Of a stretch of 64,000 nucleotides of DNA, positions 14,201 through 30,700 are shown one piece after another. The notes under the pieces were generated by a model that saw only the letters and a program-made list of their open reading frames with translations, was not told the DNA's origin and made no database searches. The number at the start of each line of letters is the position of its first letter. The stretch's first letter is position 1. Both the position numbers and the translations under genes were made by a program. This DNA is from Ptiloglossa arizonensis. Taxonomy: Eukaryota > Arthropoda > Insecta > Hymenoptera > Colletidae. The stretch lies in NCBI RefSeq assembly GCF_051014685.1, contig NW_027478420.1:868001-932000 (forward strand). The letters run 5' to 3'.

Positions 14201-17200
14201 AACGCATAACGTATAACGCATAACGTACAACGTATAACGTATAGCGTATAACGTATAACGTATAACGTATAACGTATAACGTTTAACGTATAACGTATAA
14301 CGTATAACGTATAACGTATAACGTATATCCTATAACGCATAACGTATACCGTATGACGTATAACGTCAAACGTATAACGTATAACGTATAACGTATAACA
14401 TATAACGTATAACGTATAACGTATAACGTATAACGTATAACGTATAACGTATAACGTATAAAGTATAACGTATAACGTATAACCTGTAACGTATAACGTA
14501 TATCCTATAACGCATAACGTATAGCGTATAACGCATAACGTATAACGTATAACGTATAACGTATAACGCATAACATATAACGTATAACGTATAACGTATA
14601 ACGTATATCGTATAACGTATAACGAATACCGTAAAACGTAAAATTGTATTACATATTACGCATAACGAGTAACGTATAACGTATAACGTATAACGTATAA
14701 CGTATAACGTATAACGTTTAACGTATAACGTATAACGTATAACGTATAACGTATAACGAATAAGGTATAACGTATAACGTATAACGTATAACGTATAACG
14801 AATAACGTATAACGTATAACGTATAACGTATAACGTATAACGTACAACGTATAACGTATAACGTATAACGTATAACGCATAACGTATAACGCATAACGTA
14901 CAACGTATAACGTATAGCGTATAACGTATAACGTATAACGTATAACGTATAACGTTTAACGTATAACGTATAACGTATAACGTATAACGTATAACGTATA
15001 TCCTATAACGCATAACGTATACCGTATGACGTATAACGTCAAACGTATAACGTATAACGTATAACGTATAACATATAACGTATAACGTATAACGTATAAC
15101 GTATAACGTATAACGTATAACGTATAACGTATAAAGTATAACGTATAACGTATAACCTGTAACGTTTAACGTATATCCTATAACGCATAACGTATAGCGT
15201 ATAACGCATAACGTATAACGTATAACGTATAACGTATAACGCATAACATATAACGTATAACGTATAACGTATAACGTATATCGTATAACGTATAACGAAT
15301 ACCGTAAAACGTAAAATTGTATTACATATTACGCATAACGAGTAACGTATAACGTATAACGTATAACGTATAACGTATAACATATAACGAATAACGTATA
15401 ACGTATAACGTACAACGTATAACGTATAACGTATAACGTATAACGTACAACGTATAACGTATAACGTATAACGTATAACGTATAACGCATAACGTATAAC
15501 GTATAACGTATAACGTATAACGTATAACGTATAACGTATAACGTATAACGTTTAACGTATAACGTATAACGTATAACGTATAACGTATAACGTATGACGT
15601 ATAACGTATAACGTATAACGTATAACGTATAACGTATAACGTATAACGTATAACGTATAACGTATAACGTATAACGTATAACGTATAACGTATAACGTAT
15701 AACGTATAACGTATAACGTATAACGTATAACGAATAACGTATAACGTATAACGTATAACGTATGACGTATCACGTATAAGGTATGACCTATAGCGCATAA
15801 CGTATAGCGTATAACGCGTAACGTATAACGTATAACGTATAACGTATAACGTATAACGTATAACGTATAACGTATAACGTATAACGTATAACGTATAACG
15901 TATAACGTATTACGTATATCCTATAACGCATAACGTATACCGTATGACGTATAACGTCAAACGTATAACGTATAACGTATAACGTATAACATATAACGTA
16001 TAACGTATAACGTATAACGTATAACGTATAACGTATAACGTATAACGTATAAAGTATAACGTATAACGTATAACCTGTAACGTATAACGTATATCCTATA
16101 ACGCATAACGTATAGCGTATAACGCATAACGTATAACGTATAACGTATAACGTATAACGCATAACATATAACGTATAACGTATAACGTATAACGTATATC
16201 GTATAACGTATAACGAATACCGTAAAACGTAAAATTGTATTACATATTACGCATAACGAGTAACGTATAACGTATAACGTATAACGTATAACGTATAACA
16301 TATAACGAATAACGTATAACGTATAACGTACAACGTATAACGTATAACGTATAACGTATAACGTACAACGTATAACGTATAACGTATAACGTATAACGTA
16401 TAACGCATAACGTATAACGTATAACGTATAACGTATAACGTATAACGTATAACGTATAACGTATAACGTTTAACGTATAACGTATAACGTATAACGTATA
16501 ACGTATAACGTATGACGTATAACGTATAACGTATAACGTATAACGTATAACGTATAACGTATAACGTATAACGTATAACGTATAACGTATAACGTATAAC
16601 GTATAACGTATAACGTATAACGTATAACGTATAACGTATAACGTATAACGTATAACGAATAACGTATAACGTATAACGTATAACGTATGACGTATCACGT
16701 ATAAGGTATGACCTATAGCGCATAACGTATAGCGTATAACGCGTAACGTATAACGTATAACGTATAACGTATAACGTATAACGTATAACGTATAACGTAT
16801 AACGTATAACGTATAACGTATAACGTATAACGTATTACGTATAACGTATAACGTATAACGTATAACGTATAACGTATAACGTATAACGTATATCCTATAA
16901 CGCATAACGTATACCGTATAACGTATAACGTCAAACGTATAACGTATAACGTATAACGTATAACATATAACGTATAACGTATAACGTATAACGTATAACG
17001 TATAACGTATAACGTATAACGTATAAAGTATAACGTATAACGTATAACCTGTAACGTATAACGTATATCCTATAACGCATAACGTGTAGCGTACAACGCA
17101 TAACGTATAACGTATAACGTATAACGTATAACGTATAACGTATAACGTATAACGTATAACGTATAACGTATAACGTATAACGTATAACGTATAACGTATA
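5300..17200 (+). repeat. Large direct duplication, copy 1 (about 12 kb)
   Basis: Markers in this segment recur downstream in the same order. Examples are ACGCGT 5392/18650, CGCTAA 6387/19645, B cores 7677/20921, 9743/22966, 12518/26124, 14640/28218, 15313/28891 and 16231/29809. The offset is 13,258 at the left, 13,244 and 13,223 in the middle, then 13,606, 13,578 and 13,571 at the right. Copy 1 has two B cores (10423, 10529) with no partner in copy 2. Private changes seen here include GGTATAA near 14,764 and CGTTTAA near 15,165. The edges are approximate because they fall in canonical runs. Confidence 0.8.
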
Positions 17201-18559
17201 ACGTATAACGTATAACGTATAACGTATAACGTATAACGTATAACGTATAACGTATAACGTATAACGTATAACGTATAACGTATAACGTATAACGTATAAC
17301 GAATAACGTATAACGCATAACGTATAACGTATGACGTATCACGTATAAGGTATGACCTATAGCGCATAACGTATAGCGTATAACGCGTAACGTATAACGT
17401 ATAACGTATAACGTATAACGTATAACGTATAACGTATAACGTATAACGTATAACGTATAACGTATATCCTATAACGCATAACGTATACCGTATAACGTAT
17501 AACGTCAAACGTATAACGTATAACGTATAACGTATAACATATAACGTATAACGTATAACGTATAACGTATAACGTATAAAGTATAACGTATAAGGTATGA
17601 CCTATAGCGCATAACGTATAGCGTATAACGCGTAACGTATAACGTATAACGTATAACGTTTAACGTATAACGTATAACGTATAACGTATAACGTATAACG
17701 TATAACGTATAACGTATAACGTATAACGTATAACGTATAACGTATAACGTATAACGTATAACGTATAACGTATAACGTATAACGTATAACGTATAACGTA
17801 TAACGTATAACGTATAACGTATAACGTATAACGTATAACGTATAACGTATATCCTATAACGCATAACGTATACCGTATAACGTATAACGTCAAACGTATA
17901 ACGTATAACGTATAACGTATAACATATAACGTATAACGTATAACGTATAACGTATAACGTATAACGTATAACGTATAACGTATAAAGTATAACGTATAAC
18001 GTATAACGTATAACGTATAACCTGTAACGTATAACGTGTATCCTATAACGCATAACGTGTAGCGTATAACGCATAACGTATAACGTATAACGTATAACGT
18101 ATAACGTATAACGTATAACGTATAACGTATAACGTATAACGTATAACGTATAACGTATAACGTATAACCTATAACGTATAACGTATAACGTATAACGTAT
18201 AACGTATAACGTATAACGTTTAACGTATAACGTATAACGTATAACGTATAACGTATAACGTATAACGTATAACGTATAACGTATAACGTATAACGTATAA
18301 CGTATAACGTCAAACGTATAACGTATAACGTATAACGTATAACGTATAACGTATAACGTATAACGTATAACGTATAACGTATAACGTATAACGTATAACG
18401 TATAACGTATAACGTATAACGTATAACGTATATCCTATAACGCATAACGTATACCGTATAACGTATAACGTCAAACGTATAACGTATAACGTATAACGTA
18501 TAACGTATAACGTATAACGTATAACGTATAACGTATAACGTATAACGTATAACGTATAA

Positions 18560-21500
18560 CGTATAACGAATAACGTATAACGTATAACGTATAACGTATG
18601 ACGTATAACGTATAAGGTATGACCTATAGCGCATAACGTATAGCGTATAACGCGTAACGTATAACGTATAACGTATAACGTATAACGTATAACGTATAAC
18701 GTATAACGTATAACGTATAACGTATATCCTATAACGCATAACGTATACCGTATAACGTATAACGTCAAACGTATAACGTATAACGTATAACGTATAACAT
18801 ATAACGTATAACGTATAACGTATAACGTATAACGTATAAAGTATAACGTATAAGGTATGACCTATAGCGCATAACGTATAGCGTATAACGCGTAACGTAT
18901 AACGTATAACGTATAACGTATAACGTATAACGTATAACGTATAACGTATAACGTATAACGTATAACGTATAACGTATAACGTATAACGTATAACGTATAA
19001 CGTATAACGTATAGCGTATAACGTTTAACGTATAACGTATAACGTATAACGTATAACGTATAACGAATAACGTATAACGCATAACGTATACCGTATAACG
19101 TATAACGTCAAACGTATAACGTATAACGTATAACGTATAAAGTATAACGTATAACGTATAACGTATAACGTATAACGTATAACGTATAACGTATAACGTA
19201 TAACGTATAACGTATAACGTATAACGTATAACGTATAACGTATAACGTATAACGTATAACGTATAACGTATAACGAATAACGTATAACGTATAACGTATA
19301 ACGTATGACGTATCACGTATAAGGTATGACCTATAGCGCATAACGTATAGCGTATAACGAGTAACGTATAACGTAAAACGTATAACGTATAACGTATAAC
19401 GTATAACGTATAACGTATAACGTATAACGTATAACGTATAACGTATAACGTATAACGTATAACGTATAACGTATAACGTATATCCTATAACGCATAACGT
19501 ATACCGTATAACGTATAACGTCAAACGTATAACGTATAACGTATAACGTATAACATATAACGTATAACGTATAACGTATAACGTATAACGTATAAAGTAT
19601 AACGTATAACGTATAACCTGTAACGTATAACGTATATCCTATAACGCTAACGTATAGCGTATAACGCATAACGTATAACGTATAACGTATAACGTATAAC
19701 GTATAACGTATAACGTATAACGTATAACGTATAACGTATAACGTATAACGTATAACGTATAACGTATAACGTATAACGTATAACGTATAACGTATAACGT
19801 ATAACGTATAACGTGTAACGTATAACGTATAACGTTTAACGTATAACGTATAACGTATAACGTATAACGTATAACGAATAACGTATAACGTATAACGTAT
19901 AACGTATAACGTATAACGTACAACGTATAACGTATAACGTATAACGTATAACGCATAACGTATAACGCATAACGTACAACGTATAACGTATAGCGTATAA
20001 CGTATAACGTATAACGTATAACGTATAACGTTTAACGTATAACGTATAACGTATAACGTATAACGTATAACGTATAACGTATAACGTATAACGTATAACG
20101 TATAACGTATAACGTATAACGTATAACGTATAACGTATAACGTATAACGTATAACGTATAACGTATAACGTATAACGTATAACGTATAACGTATAACGTA
20201 TAACGTATAACGTATAACGTATAACGTATAACGTATAACGTATAACGTATAACGTATAACGTATAACGTATATCCTATAACGCATAACGTATACCGTATG
20301 ACGTATAACGTCAAACGTATAACGTATAACGTATAACGTATAACATATAACGTATAACGTATAACGTATAACGTATAACGTATAACGTATAACGTATAAC
20401 GTATAAAGTATAACGTATAACGTATAACCTGTAACGTATAACGTATATCCTATAACGCATAACGTATAGCGTATACCGCATAACGTATAACGTATAACGT
20501 ATATCCTATAACGCATAACGTATACCGTATAACGTATAACGTCAAACGTATAACGTATAACGTATAACGTATAACATATAACGTATAACGTATAACGTAT
20601 AACGTATAACGTATAACGTATAACGTATAACGTATAAAGTATAACGTATAACGTATAACCTGTAACGTATAACGTATATCCTATAACGCATAACGTGTAG
20701 CGTATAACGCATAACGTATAACGTATAACGTATAACGTATAACGTATAACGTATAACGTATAACGTATAACGTATAACGTATAACGTATAACGTATAACG
20801 TATAACGTATAACGTATAACGTATAACGTATAACGTATAACGTATAACGCATAACATATAACGTATAACGTATAACGTATAACGTATATCGTATAACGTA
20901 TAACGAATACCGTAAAACGTAAAATTGTATTACATATTACGCATAACGAGTAACGTATAACGTATAACGTATAACGTATAACGTATAACATATAACGAAT
21001 AACGTATAACGTATAACGTACAACGTATAACGTATAACGTATAACGTATAACGTACAACGTATAACGTATAACGTATAACGTATAACGTATAACGCATAA
21101 CGTATAACGTATAACGTATAAAGTATAACGTATAACGTATAACGTATAACGTATAACGTTTAACGTATAACGTATAACGTATAACGTATAACGTATAACG
21201 TATAACGTATAACGTATAACGTATAACGTATAACGTATAACGTATAACGTATAACGTATAACGTATAACGTATAACGTATAACGTATAACGTATAACGTA
21301 TAACGTATAACGTATAACGTATAACGAATAACGTATAACGTATAACGTATAACGTATGACGTATCACGTATAAGGTATGACCTATAGCGCATAACGTATA
21401 GCGTATAACGCGTATCGTATAACGTATAACGTATAACGTATAACGTATAACGTATAACGTATAACGTATAACGTATAACGTATAACGTATAACGTATAAC

Positions 21501-24500
21501 GTATAACGTATTACGTATAACGTATAACGTATAACGTATAACGTATAACGTATAACGTATAACGTATAACGTATATCCTATAACGCATAACGTATACCGT
21601 ATAACGTATAACGTCAAACGTATAACGTATAACGTATAACGTATAACATATAACGTATAACGTATAACGTATAACGTATAACGTATAACGTATAACGTAT
21701 AACGTATAAAGTATAACGTATAACGTATAACCTGTAACGTATAACGTATATCCTATAACGCATAACGTGTAGCGTATAACGCATAACGTATAACGTATAA
21801 CGTATAACGTATAACGTATAACGTATAACGTATAACGTATAACGTATAACGTATAACGTATAACGTATAACGTATAACGTATAACGTATAACGTATAACG
21901 TATAACGTATAACGTATAACGTATAACGTATAACGTATAACGTATAACGTATAACGTATAACGTATAACGTATAACGAATAACGTATAACGTATAACGTA
22001 TAACGTATGACGTATCACGTATAAGGTATGACCTATAGCGCATAACGTATAGCGTATAACGCGTAACGTATAACGTATAACGTATAACGTATAACGTATA
22101 ACGTATAACGTATAACGTATAACGTATAACGTATATCCTATAACGCATAACGTATACCGTATAACGTATAACGTCAAACGTATAACGTATAACGTATAAC
22201 GTATAACGTATAACGTATAAAGTATAACGTATAAGGTATGACCTATAGCGCATAACGTATAGCGTATAACGCGTAACGTATAACGTATAACGTATAACGT
22301 TTAACGTATAACGTATAACGTATAACGTATAACGTATAACGTATAACGTATAACGTATAACGTATAACGTATAACGTATAACGTATAACGTATAACGTAT
22401 AACGTATAACGTTTAACGTATAACGTATAACGTATAACGTATAACGTATAACGAATAACGTATAACGTATAACGTATAACGTATAACGTATAACGTACAA
22501 CGTATAACGTATAACGTATAACGTATAACGCATAACGTATAACGCATAACGTACAACGTATAACGTATAGCGTATAACGTATAACGTATAACGTATAACG
22601 TATAACGTTTAACGTATAACGTATAACGTATAACGTATAACGTATAACGTATATCCTATAACGCATAACGTATACCGTATGACGTATAACGTCAAACGTA
22701 TAACGTATAACGTATAACGTATAACATATAACGTATAACGTATAACGTATAACGTATAACGTATAACGTATAACGTATAACGTATAAAGTATAACGTATA
22801 ACGTATAACCTGTAACGTATAACGTATATCCTATAACGCATAACGTATAGCGTATAACGCATAACGTATAACGTATAACGTATAACGTATAACGCATAAC
22901 ATATAACGTATAACGTATAACGTATAACGTATATCGTATAACGTATAACGAATACCGTAAAACGTAAAATTGTATTACATATTACGCATAACGAGTAACG
23001 TATAACGTATAACGTATAACGTATAACGTATAACGTATAACGTTTAACGTATAACGTATAACGTATAACGTATAACGTATAACGAATAACGTATAACGTA
23101 TAACGTATAACGTATAACGTATAACGAATAACGTATAACGTATAACGTATAACGTATAACGTATAACGTACAACGTATAACGTATAACGTATAACGTATA
23201 ACGCATAACGTATAACGCATAACGTACAACGTATAACGTATAGCGTATAACGTATAACGTATAACGTATAACGTATAACGTTTAACGTATAACGTATAAC
23301 GTATAACGTATAACGTATAACGTATATCCTATAACGCATAACGTATACCGTATGACGTATAACGTCAAACGTATAACGTATAACGTATAACGTATAACAT
23401 ATAACGTATAACGTATAACGTATAACGTATAACGTATAACGTATAACGTATAACGTATAAAGTATAACGTATAACGTATAACCTGTAACGTATAACGTAT
23501 ATCCTATAACGCATAACGTATAGCGTATAACGCATAACGTATAACGTATAACGTATAACGTATAACGTATAACGTATAACGTATAACGTATAACGTATAA
23601 CGTATAACGTATAACGTATAACGTATAACGTATAACGTATAACGTATAACGTATAACGTATAACGTATAACGTATATCCTATAACGCATAACGTATACCG
23701 TATGACGTATAACGTCAAACGTATAACGTATAACGTATAACGTATAACATATAACGTATAACGTATAACGTATAACGTATAACGTATAACGTATAACGAA
23801 TAACGTATAACGTATAACGTATAACGTATGACGTATCACGTATAAGGTATGACCTATAGCGCATAACGTATAGCGTATAACGCGTAACGTATAACGTATA
23901 ACGTATAACGTATAACGTATAACGTATAACGTATAACGTATAACGTATAACGTATAACGTATAACGTATAACGTATAACGTATAACGTATAACGTATAAC
24001 GTATAACGTATAACGTATAACGTATAACGTATAACGTATAACGTATAACGTATAACGTATAACGTATAACGTATAACGTATAACGTATAACGTATAACGT
24101 TTAACGTATAACGTATAACGTATAACGTATAACGTATAACGAATAACGTATAACGTATAACGTATAACGTATAACGTATAACGTACAACGTATAACGTAT
24201 AACGTATAACGTATAACGCATAACGTATAACGCATAACGTACAACGTATAACGTATAGCGTATAACGTATAACGTATAACGTATAACGTATAACGTTTAA
24301 CGTATAACGTATAACGTATAACGTATAACGTATAACGTATAACGTATAACGTATAACGTATAACGTATAACGTATAACGTATAACGTATAACGTATAACG
24401 TATAACATATAACGAATAACGTATAACGTATAACGTACAACGTATAACGTATAACGTATAACGTATAACGTACAACGTATAACGTATAACGTATAACGTA

Positions 24501-27500
24501 TAACGTATAACGCATAACGTATAACGTATAACGTATAACGTATAACGTATAACGTATAACGTATAACGTATAACGTTTAACGTATAACGTATAACGTATA
24601 ACGTATAACGTATAACGTATAACGTATAACGTATAACGTATAACGTATAACGTATAACGTATAACGTATAACGTATAACGTATAACGTATAACGTATAAC
24701 GTATAACGTATAACGTATAACGTATAACGTATAACGAATAACGTATAACGTATAACGTATAACGTATGACGTATCACGTATAAGGTATGACCTATAGCGC
24801 ATAACGTATAGCGTATAACGCGTAACGTATAACGTATAACGTATAACGTATAACGTATAACGTATAACGTATAACGTATAACGTATAACGTATAACGTAT
24901 AACGTATAACGTATAACGTATAACGTATAACGTATAACGTATAACGTATAACGTATAACGTATAACGTATAACGTATAACGTATAACGTATAACGTATAA
25001 CGTATAACGTATAACGTATAACGTATAACGTATAACGTATAACGTTTAACGTATAACGTATAACGTATAACGTATAACGTATAACGAATAACGTATAACG
25101 TATAACGTATAACGTATAACGTATAACGTACAACGTATAACGTATAACGTATAACGTATAACGCATAACGTATAACGCATAACGTACAACGTATAACGTA
25201 TAGCGTATAACGTATAACGTATAACGTATAACGTATAACGTTTAACGTATAACGTATAACGTATAACGTATAACGTATAACGTATAACGTATAACGTATA
25301 ACGTATAACGTATAACGTATAACGTATAACGTATAACGTATAACGTATAACGTATAACGTATAACGTATAACGTATAACGTATAACGTATAACGTATAAC
25401 GTATAACGTATAACGTATAACGTATAACGTATAACGTATAACGTATAACGTATAACGTATAACGTATATCCTATAACGCATAACGTATACCGTATGACGT
25501 ATAACGTCAAACGTATAACGTATAACGTATAACGTATAACATATAACGTATAACGTATAACGTATAACGTATAACGTATAACGTATAACGTATAACGTAT
25601 AAAGTATAACGTATAACGTATAACCTGTAACGTATAACGTATATCCTATAACGCATAACGTATAGCGTATAACGCATAACGTATAACGTATAACGTATAT
25701 CCTATAACGCATAACGTATACCGTATAACGTATAACGTCAAACGTATAACGTATAACGTATAACGTATAACATATAACGTATAACGTATAACGTATAACG
25801 TATAACGTATAACGTATAACGTATAACGTATAAAGTATAACGTATAACGTATAACCTGTAACGTATAACGTATATCCTATAACGCATAACGTGTAGCGTA
25901 TAACGCATAACGTATAACGTATAACGTATAACGTATAACGTATAACGTATAACGTATAACGTATAACGTATAACGTATAACGTATAACGTATAACGTATA
26001 ACGTATAACGTATAACGTATAACGTATAACGTATAACGTATAACGTATAACGCATAACATATAACGTATAACGTATAACGTATAACGTATATCGTATAAC
26101 GTATAACGAATACCGCAAAACGTAAAATTGTATTACATATTACGCATAACGAGTAACGTATAACGTATAACGTATAACGTATAACGTATAACATATAACG
26201 AATAACGTATAACGTATAACGTACAACGTATAACGTATAACGTATAACGTATAACGTACAACGTATAACGTATAACGTATAACGTATAACGTATAACGCA
26301 TAACGTATAACGTATAACGTATAAAGTATAACGTATAACGTATAACGTATAACGTATAACGTTTAACGTATAACGTATAACGTATAACGTATAACGTATA
26401 ACGTATAACGTATAACGTATAACGTATAACGTATAACGTATAACGTATAACGTATAACGTATAACGTATAACGTATAACGTATAACGTATAACGTATAAC
26501 GTATAACGTATAACGTATAACGTATAACGAATAACGTATAACGTATAACGTATAACGTATGACGTATCACGTATAAGGTATGACCTATAGCGCATAACGT
26601 ATAGCGTATAACGCGTAACGTATAACGTATAACGTATAACGTATAACGTATAACGTATAACGTATAACGTATAACGTATAACGTATAACGTATAACGTAT
26701 AACGTATAACGTATTACGTATAACGTATAACGTATAACGTATAACGTATAACGTATAACGTATAACGTATAACGTATATCCTATAACGCATAACGTATAC
26801 CGTATAACGTATAACGTCAAACGTATAACGTATAACGTATAACGTATAACATATAACGTATAACGTATAACGTATAACGTATAACGTATAACGTATAACG
26901 TATAACGTATAAAGTATAACGTATAACGTATAACCTGTAACGTATAACGTATATCCTATAACGCATAACGTGTAGCGTATAACGCATAACGTATAACGTA
27001 TAACGTATAACGTATAACGTATAACGTATAACGTATAACGTATAACGTATAACGTATAACGTATAACGTATAACGTATAACGTATAACGTATAACGTATA
27101 ACGTATAACGTATAACGTATAACGTATAACGTATAACGTATAACGTATAACGTATAACGTATAACGTATAACGTATAACGTATAACGTATAACGTATAAC
27201 GAATAACGTATAACGTATAACGTATAACGTATGACGTATCACGTATAAGGTATGACCTATAGCGCATAACGTATAGCGTATAACGCGTAACGTATAACGT
27301 ATAACGTATAACGTATAACGTATAACGTATAACGTATAACGTATAACGTATAACGTATATCCTATAACGCATAACGTATACCGTATAACGTATAACGTCA
27401 AACGTATAACGTATAACGTATAACGTATAACATATAACGTATAACGTATAACGTATAACGTATAACGTATAAAGTATAACGTATAAGGTATGACCTATAG

Positions 27501-30500
27501 CGCATAACGTATAGCGTATAACGCGTAACGTATAACGTATAACGTATAACGTTTAACGTATAACGTATAACGTATAACGTATAACGTATAACGTATAACG
27601 TATAACGTATAACGTATAACGTATAACGTATAACGTATAACGTATAACGTATAACGTATAACGTTTAACGTATAACGTATAACGTATAACGTATAACGTA
27701 TAACGAATAACGTATAACGTATAACGTATAACGTATAACGTATAACGTACAACGTATAACGTATAACGTATAACGTATAACGCATAACGTATAACGCATA
27801 ACGTACAACGTATAACGTATAGCGTATAACGTATAACGTATAACGTATAACGTATAACGTTTAACGTATAACGTATAACGTATAACGTATAACGTATAAC
27901 GTATATCCTATAACGCATAACGTATACCGTATGACGTATAACGTCAAACGTATAACGTATAACGTATAACGTATAACATATAACGTATAACGTATAACGT
28001 ATAACGTATAACGTATAACGTATAACGTATAACGTATAAAGTATAACGTATAACGTATAACCTGTAACGTATAACGTATATCCTATAACGCATAACGTAT
28101 AGCGTATAACGCATAACGTATAACGTATAACGTATAACGTATAACGCATAACATATAACGTATAACGTATAACGTATAACGTATATCGTATAACGTATAA
28201 CGAATACCGTAAAACGTAAAATTGTATTACATATTACGCATAACGAGTAACGTATAACGTATAACGTATAACGTATAACGTATAACGTATAACGTTTAAC
28301 GTATAACGTATAACGTATAACGTATAACGTATAACGAATAACGTATAACGTATAACGTATAACGTATAACGTATAACGAATAACGTATAACGTATAACGT
28401 ATAACGTATAACGTATAACGTACAACGTATAACGTATAACGTATAACGTATAACGCATAACGTATAACGCATAACGTACAACGTATAACGTATAGCGTAT
28501 AACGTATAACGTATAACGTATAACGTATAACGTTTAACGTATAACGTATAACGTATAACGTATAACGTATAACGTATATCCTATAACGCATAACGTATAC
28601 CGTATGACGTATAACGTCAAACGTATAACGTATAACGTATAACGTATAACATATAACGTATAACGTATAACGTATAACGTATAACGTATAACGTATAACG
28701 TATAACGTATAAAGTATAACGTATAACGTATAACCTGTAACGTATAACGTATATCCTATAACGCATAACGTATAGCGTATAACGCATAACGTATAACGTA
28801 TAACGTATAACGTATAACGCATAACATATAACGTATAACGTATAACGTATAACGTATATCGTATAACGTATAACGAATACCGTAAAACGTAAAATTGTAT
28901 TACATATTACGCATAACGAGTAACGTATAACGTATAACGTATAACGTATAACGTATAACATATAACGAATAACGTATAACGTATAACGTACAACGTATAA
29001 CGTATAACGTATAACGTATAACGTACAACGTATAACGTATAACGTATAACGTATAACGTATAACGCATAACGTATAACGTATAACGTATAACGTATAACG
29101 TATAACGTATAACGTATAACGTATAACGTTTAACGTATAACGTATAACGTATAACGTATAACGTATAACGTATGACGTATAACGTATAACGTATAACGTA
29201 TAACGTATAACGTATAACGTATAACGTATAACGTATAACGTATAACGTATAACGTATAACGTATAACGTATAACGTATAACGTATAACGTATAACGTATA
29301 ACGTATAACGAATAACGTATAACGTATAACGTATAACGTATGACGTATCACGTATAAGGTATGACCTATAGCGCATAACGTATAGCGTATAACGCGTAAC
29401 GTATAACGTATAACGTATAACGTATAACGTATAACGTATAACGTATAACGTATAACGTATAACGTATAACGTATAACGTATAACGTATTACGTATATCCT
29501 ATAACGCATAACGTATACCGTATGACGTATAACGTCAAACGTATAACGTATAACGTATAACGTATAACATATAACGTATAACGTATAACGTATAACGTAT
29601 AACGTATAACGTATAACGTATAACGTATAAAGTATAACGTATAACGTATAACCTGTAACGTATAACGTATATCCTATAACGCATAACGTATAGCGTATAA
29701 CGCATAACGTATAACGTATAACGTATAACGTATAACGCATAACATATAACGTATAACGTATAACGTATAACGTATATCGTATAACGTATAACGAATACCG
29801 TAAAACGTAAAATTGTATTACATATTACGCATAACGAGTAACGTATAACGTATAACGTATAACGTATAACGTATAACATATAACGAATAACGTATAACGT
29901 ATAACGTACAACGTATAACGTATAACGTATAACGTATAACGTACAACGTATAACGTATAACGTATAACGTATAACGTATAACGCATAACGTATAACGTAT
30001 AACGTATAACGTATAACGTATAACGTATAACGTATAACGTATAACGTTTAACGTATAACGTATAACGTATAACGTATAACGTATAACGTATGACGTATAA
30101 CGTATAACGTATAACGTATAACGTATAACGTATAACGTATAACGTATAACGTATAACGTATAACGTATAACGTATAACGTATAACGTATAACGTATAACG
30201 TATAACGTATAACGTATAACGTATAACGAATAACGTATAACGTATAACGTATAACGTATGACGTATCACGTATAAGGTATGACCTATAGCGCATAACGTA
30301 TAGCGTATAACGCGTAACGTATAACGTATAACGTATAACGTATAACGTATAACGTATAACGTATAACGTATAACGTATAACGTATAACGTATAACGTATA
30401 ACGTATTACGTATAACGTATAACGTATAACGTATAACGTATAACGTATAACGTATAACGTATATCCTATAACGCATAACGTATACCGTATAACGTATAAC

Positions 30501-30700
30501 GTCAAACGTATAACGTATAACGTATAACGTATAACATATAACGTATAACGTATAACGTATAACGTATAACGTATAACGTATAACGTATAACGTATAAAGT
30601 ATAACGTATAACGTATAACCTGTAACGTATAACGTATATCCTATAACGCATAACGTGTAGCGTACAACGCATAACGTATAACGTATAACGTATAACGTAT
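18560..30700 (+). repeat. Large direct duplication, copy 2 (about 12 kb)
   Basis: This is the partner of 5.3-17.2 kb, separated from it by about 1.36 kb of related type 1 sequence (17.2-18.56 kb). Rare features are shared at matching places: CCGCAAAA in the B copies at 12518 and 26124, CGTACAA after CGTGTAG near 17,090 and 30,660, and the CGCTAA deletion monomer. Private changes here include ACGAGT near 19,358, CGTATCG just after ACGCGT at 21408, and CGTATAA in place of CGTATCA in the C copy at 18650. Between about 23.3 and 25.7 kb the layout differs from copy 1, which accounts for the offset change of about 383 bp. Confidence 0.8.
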
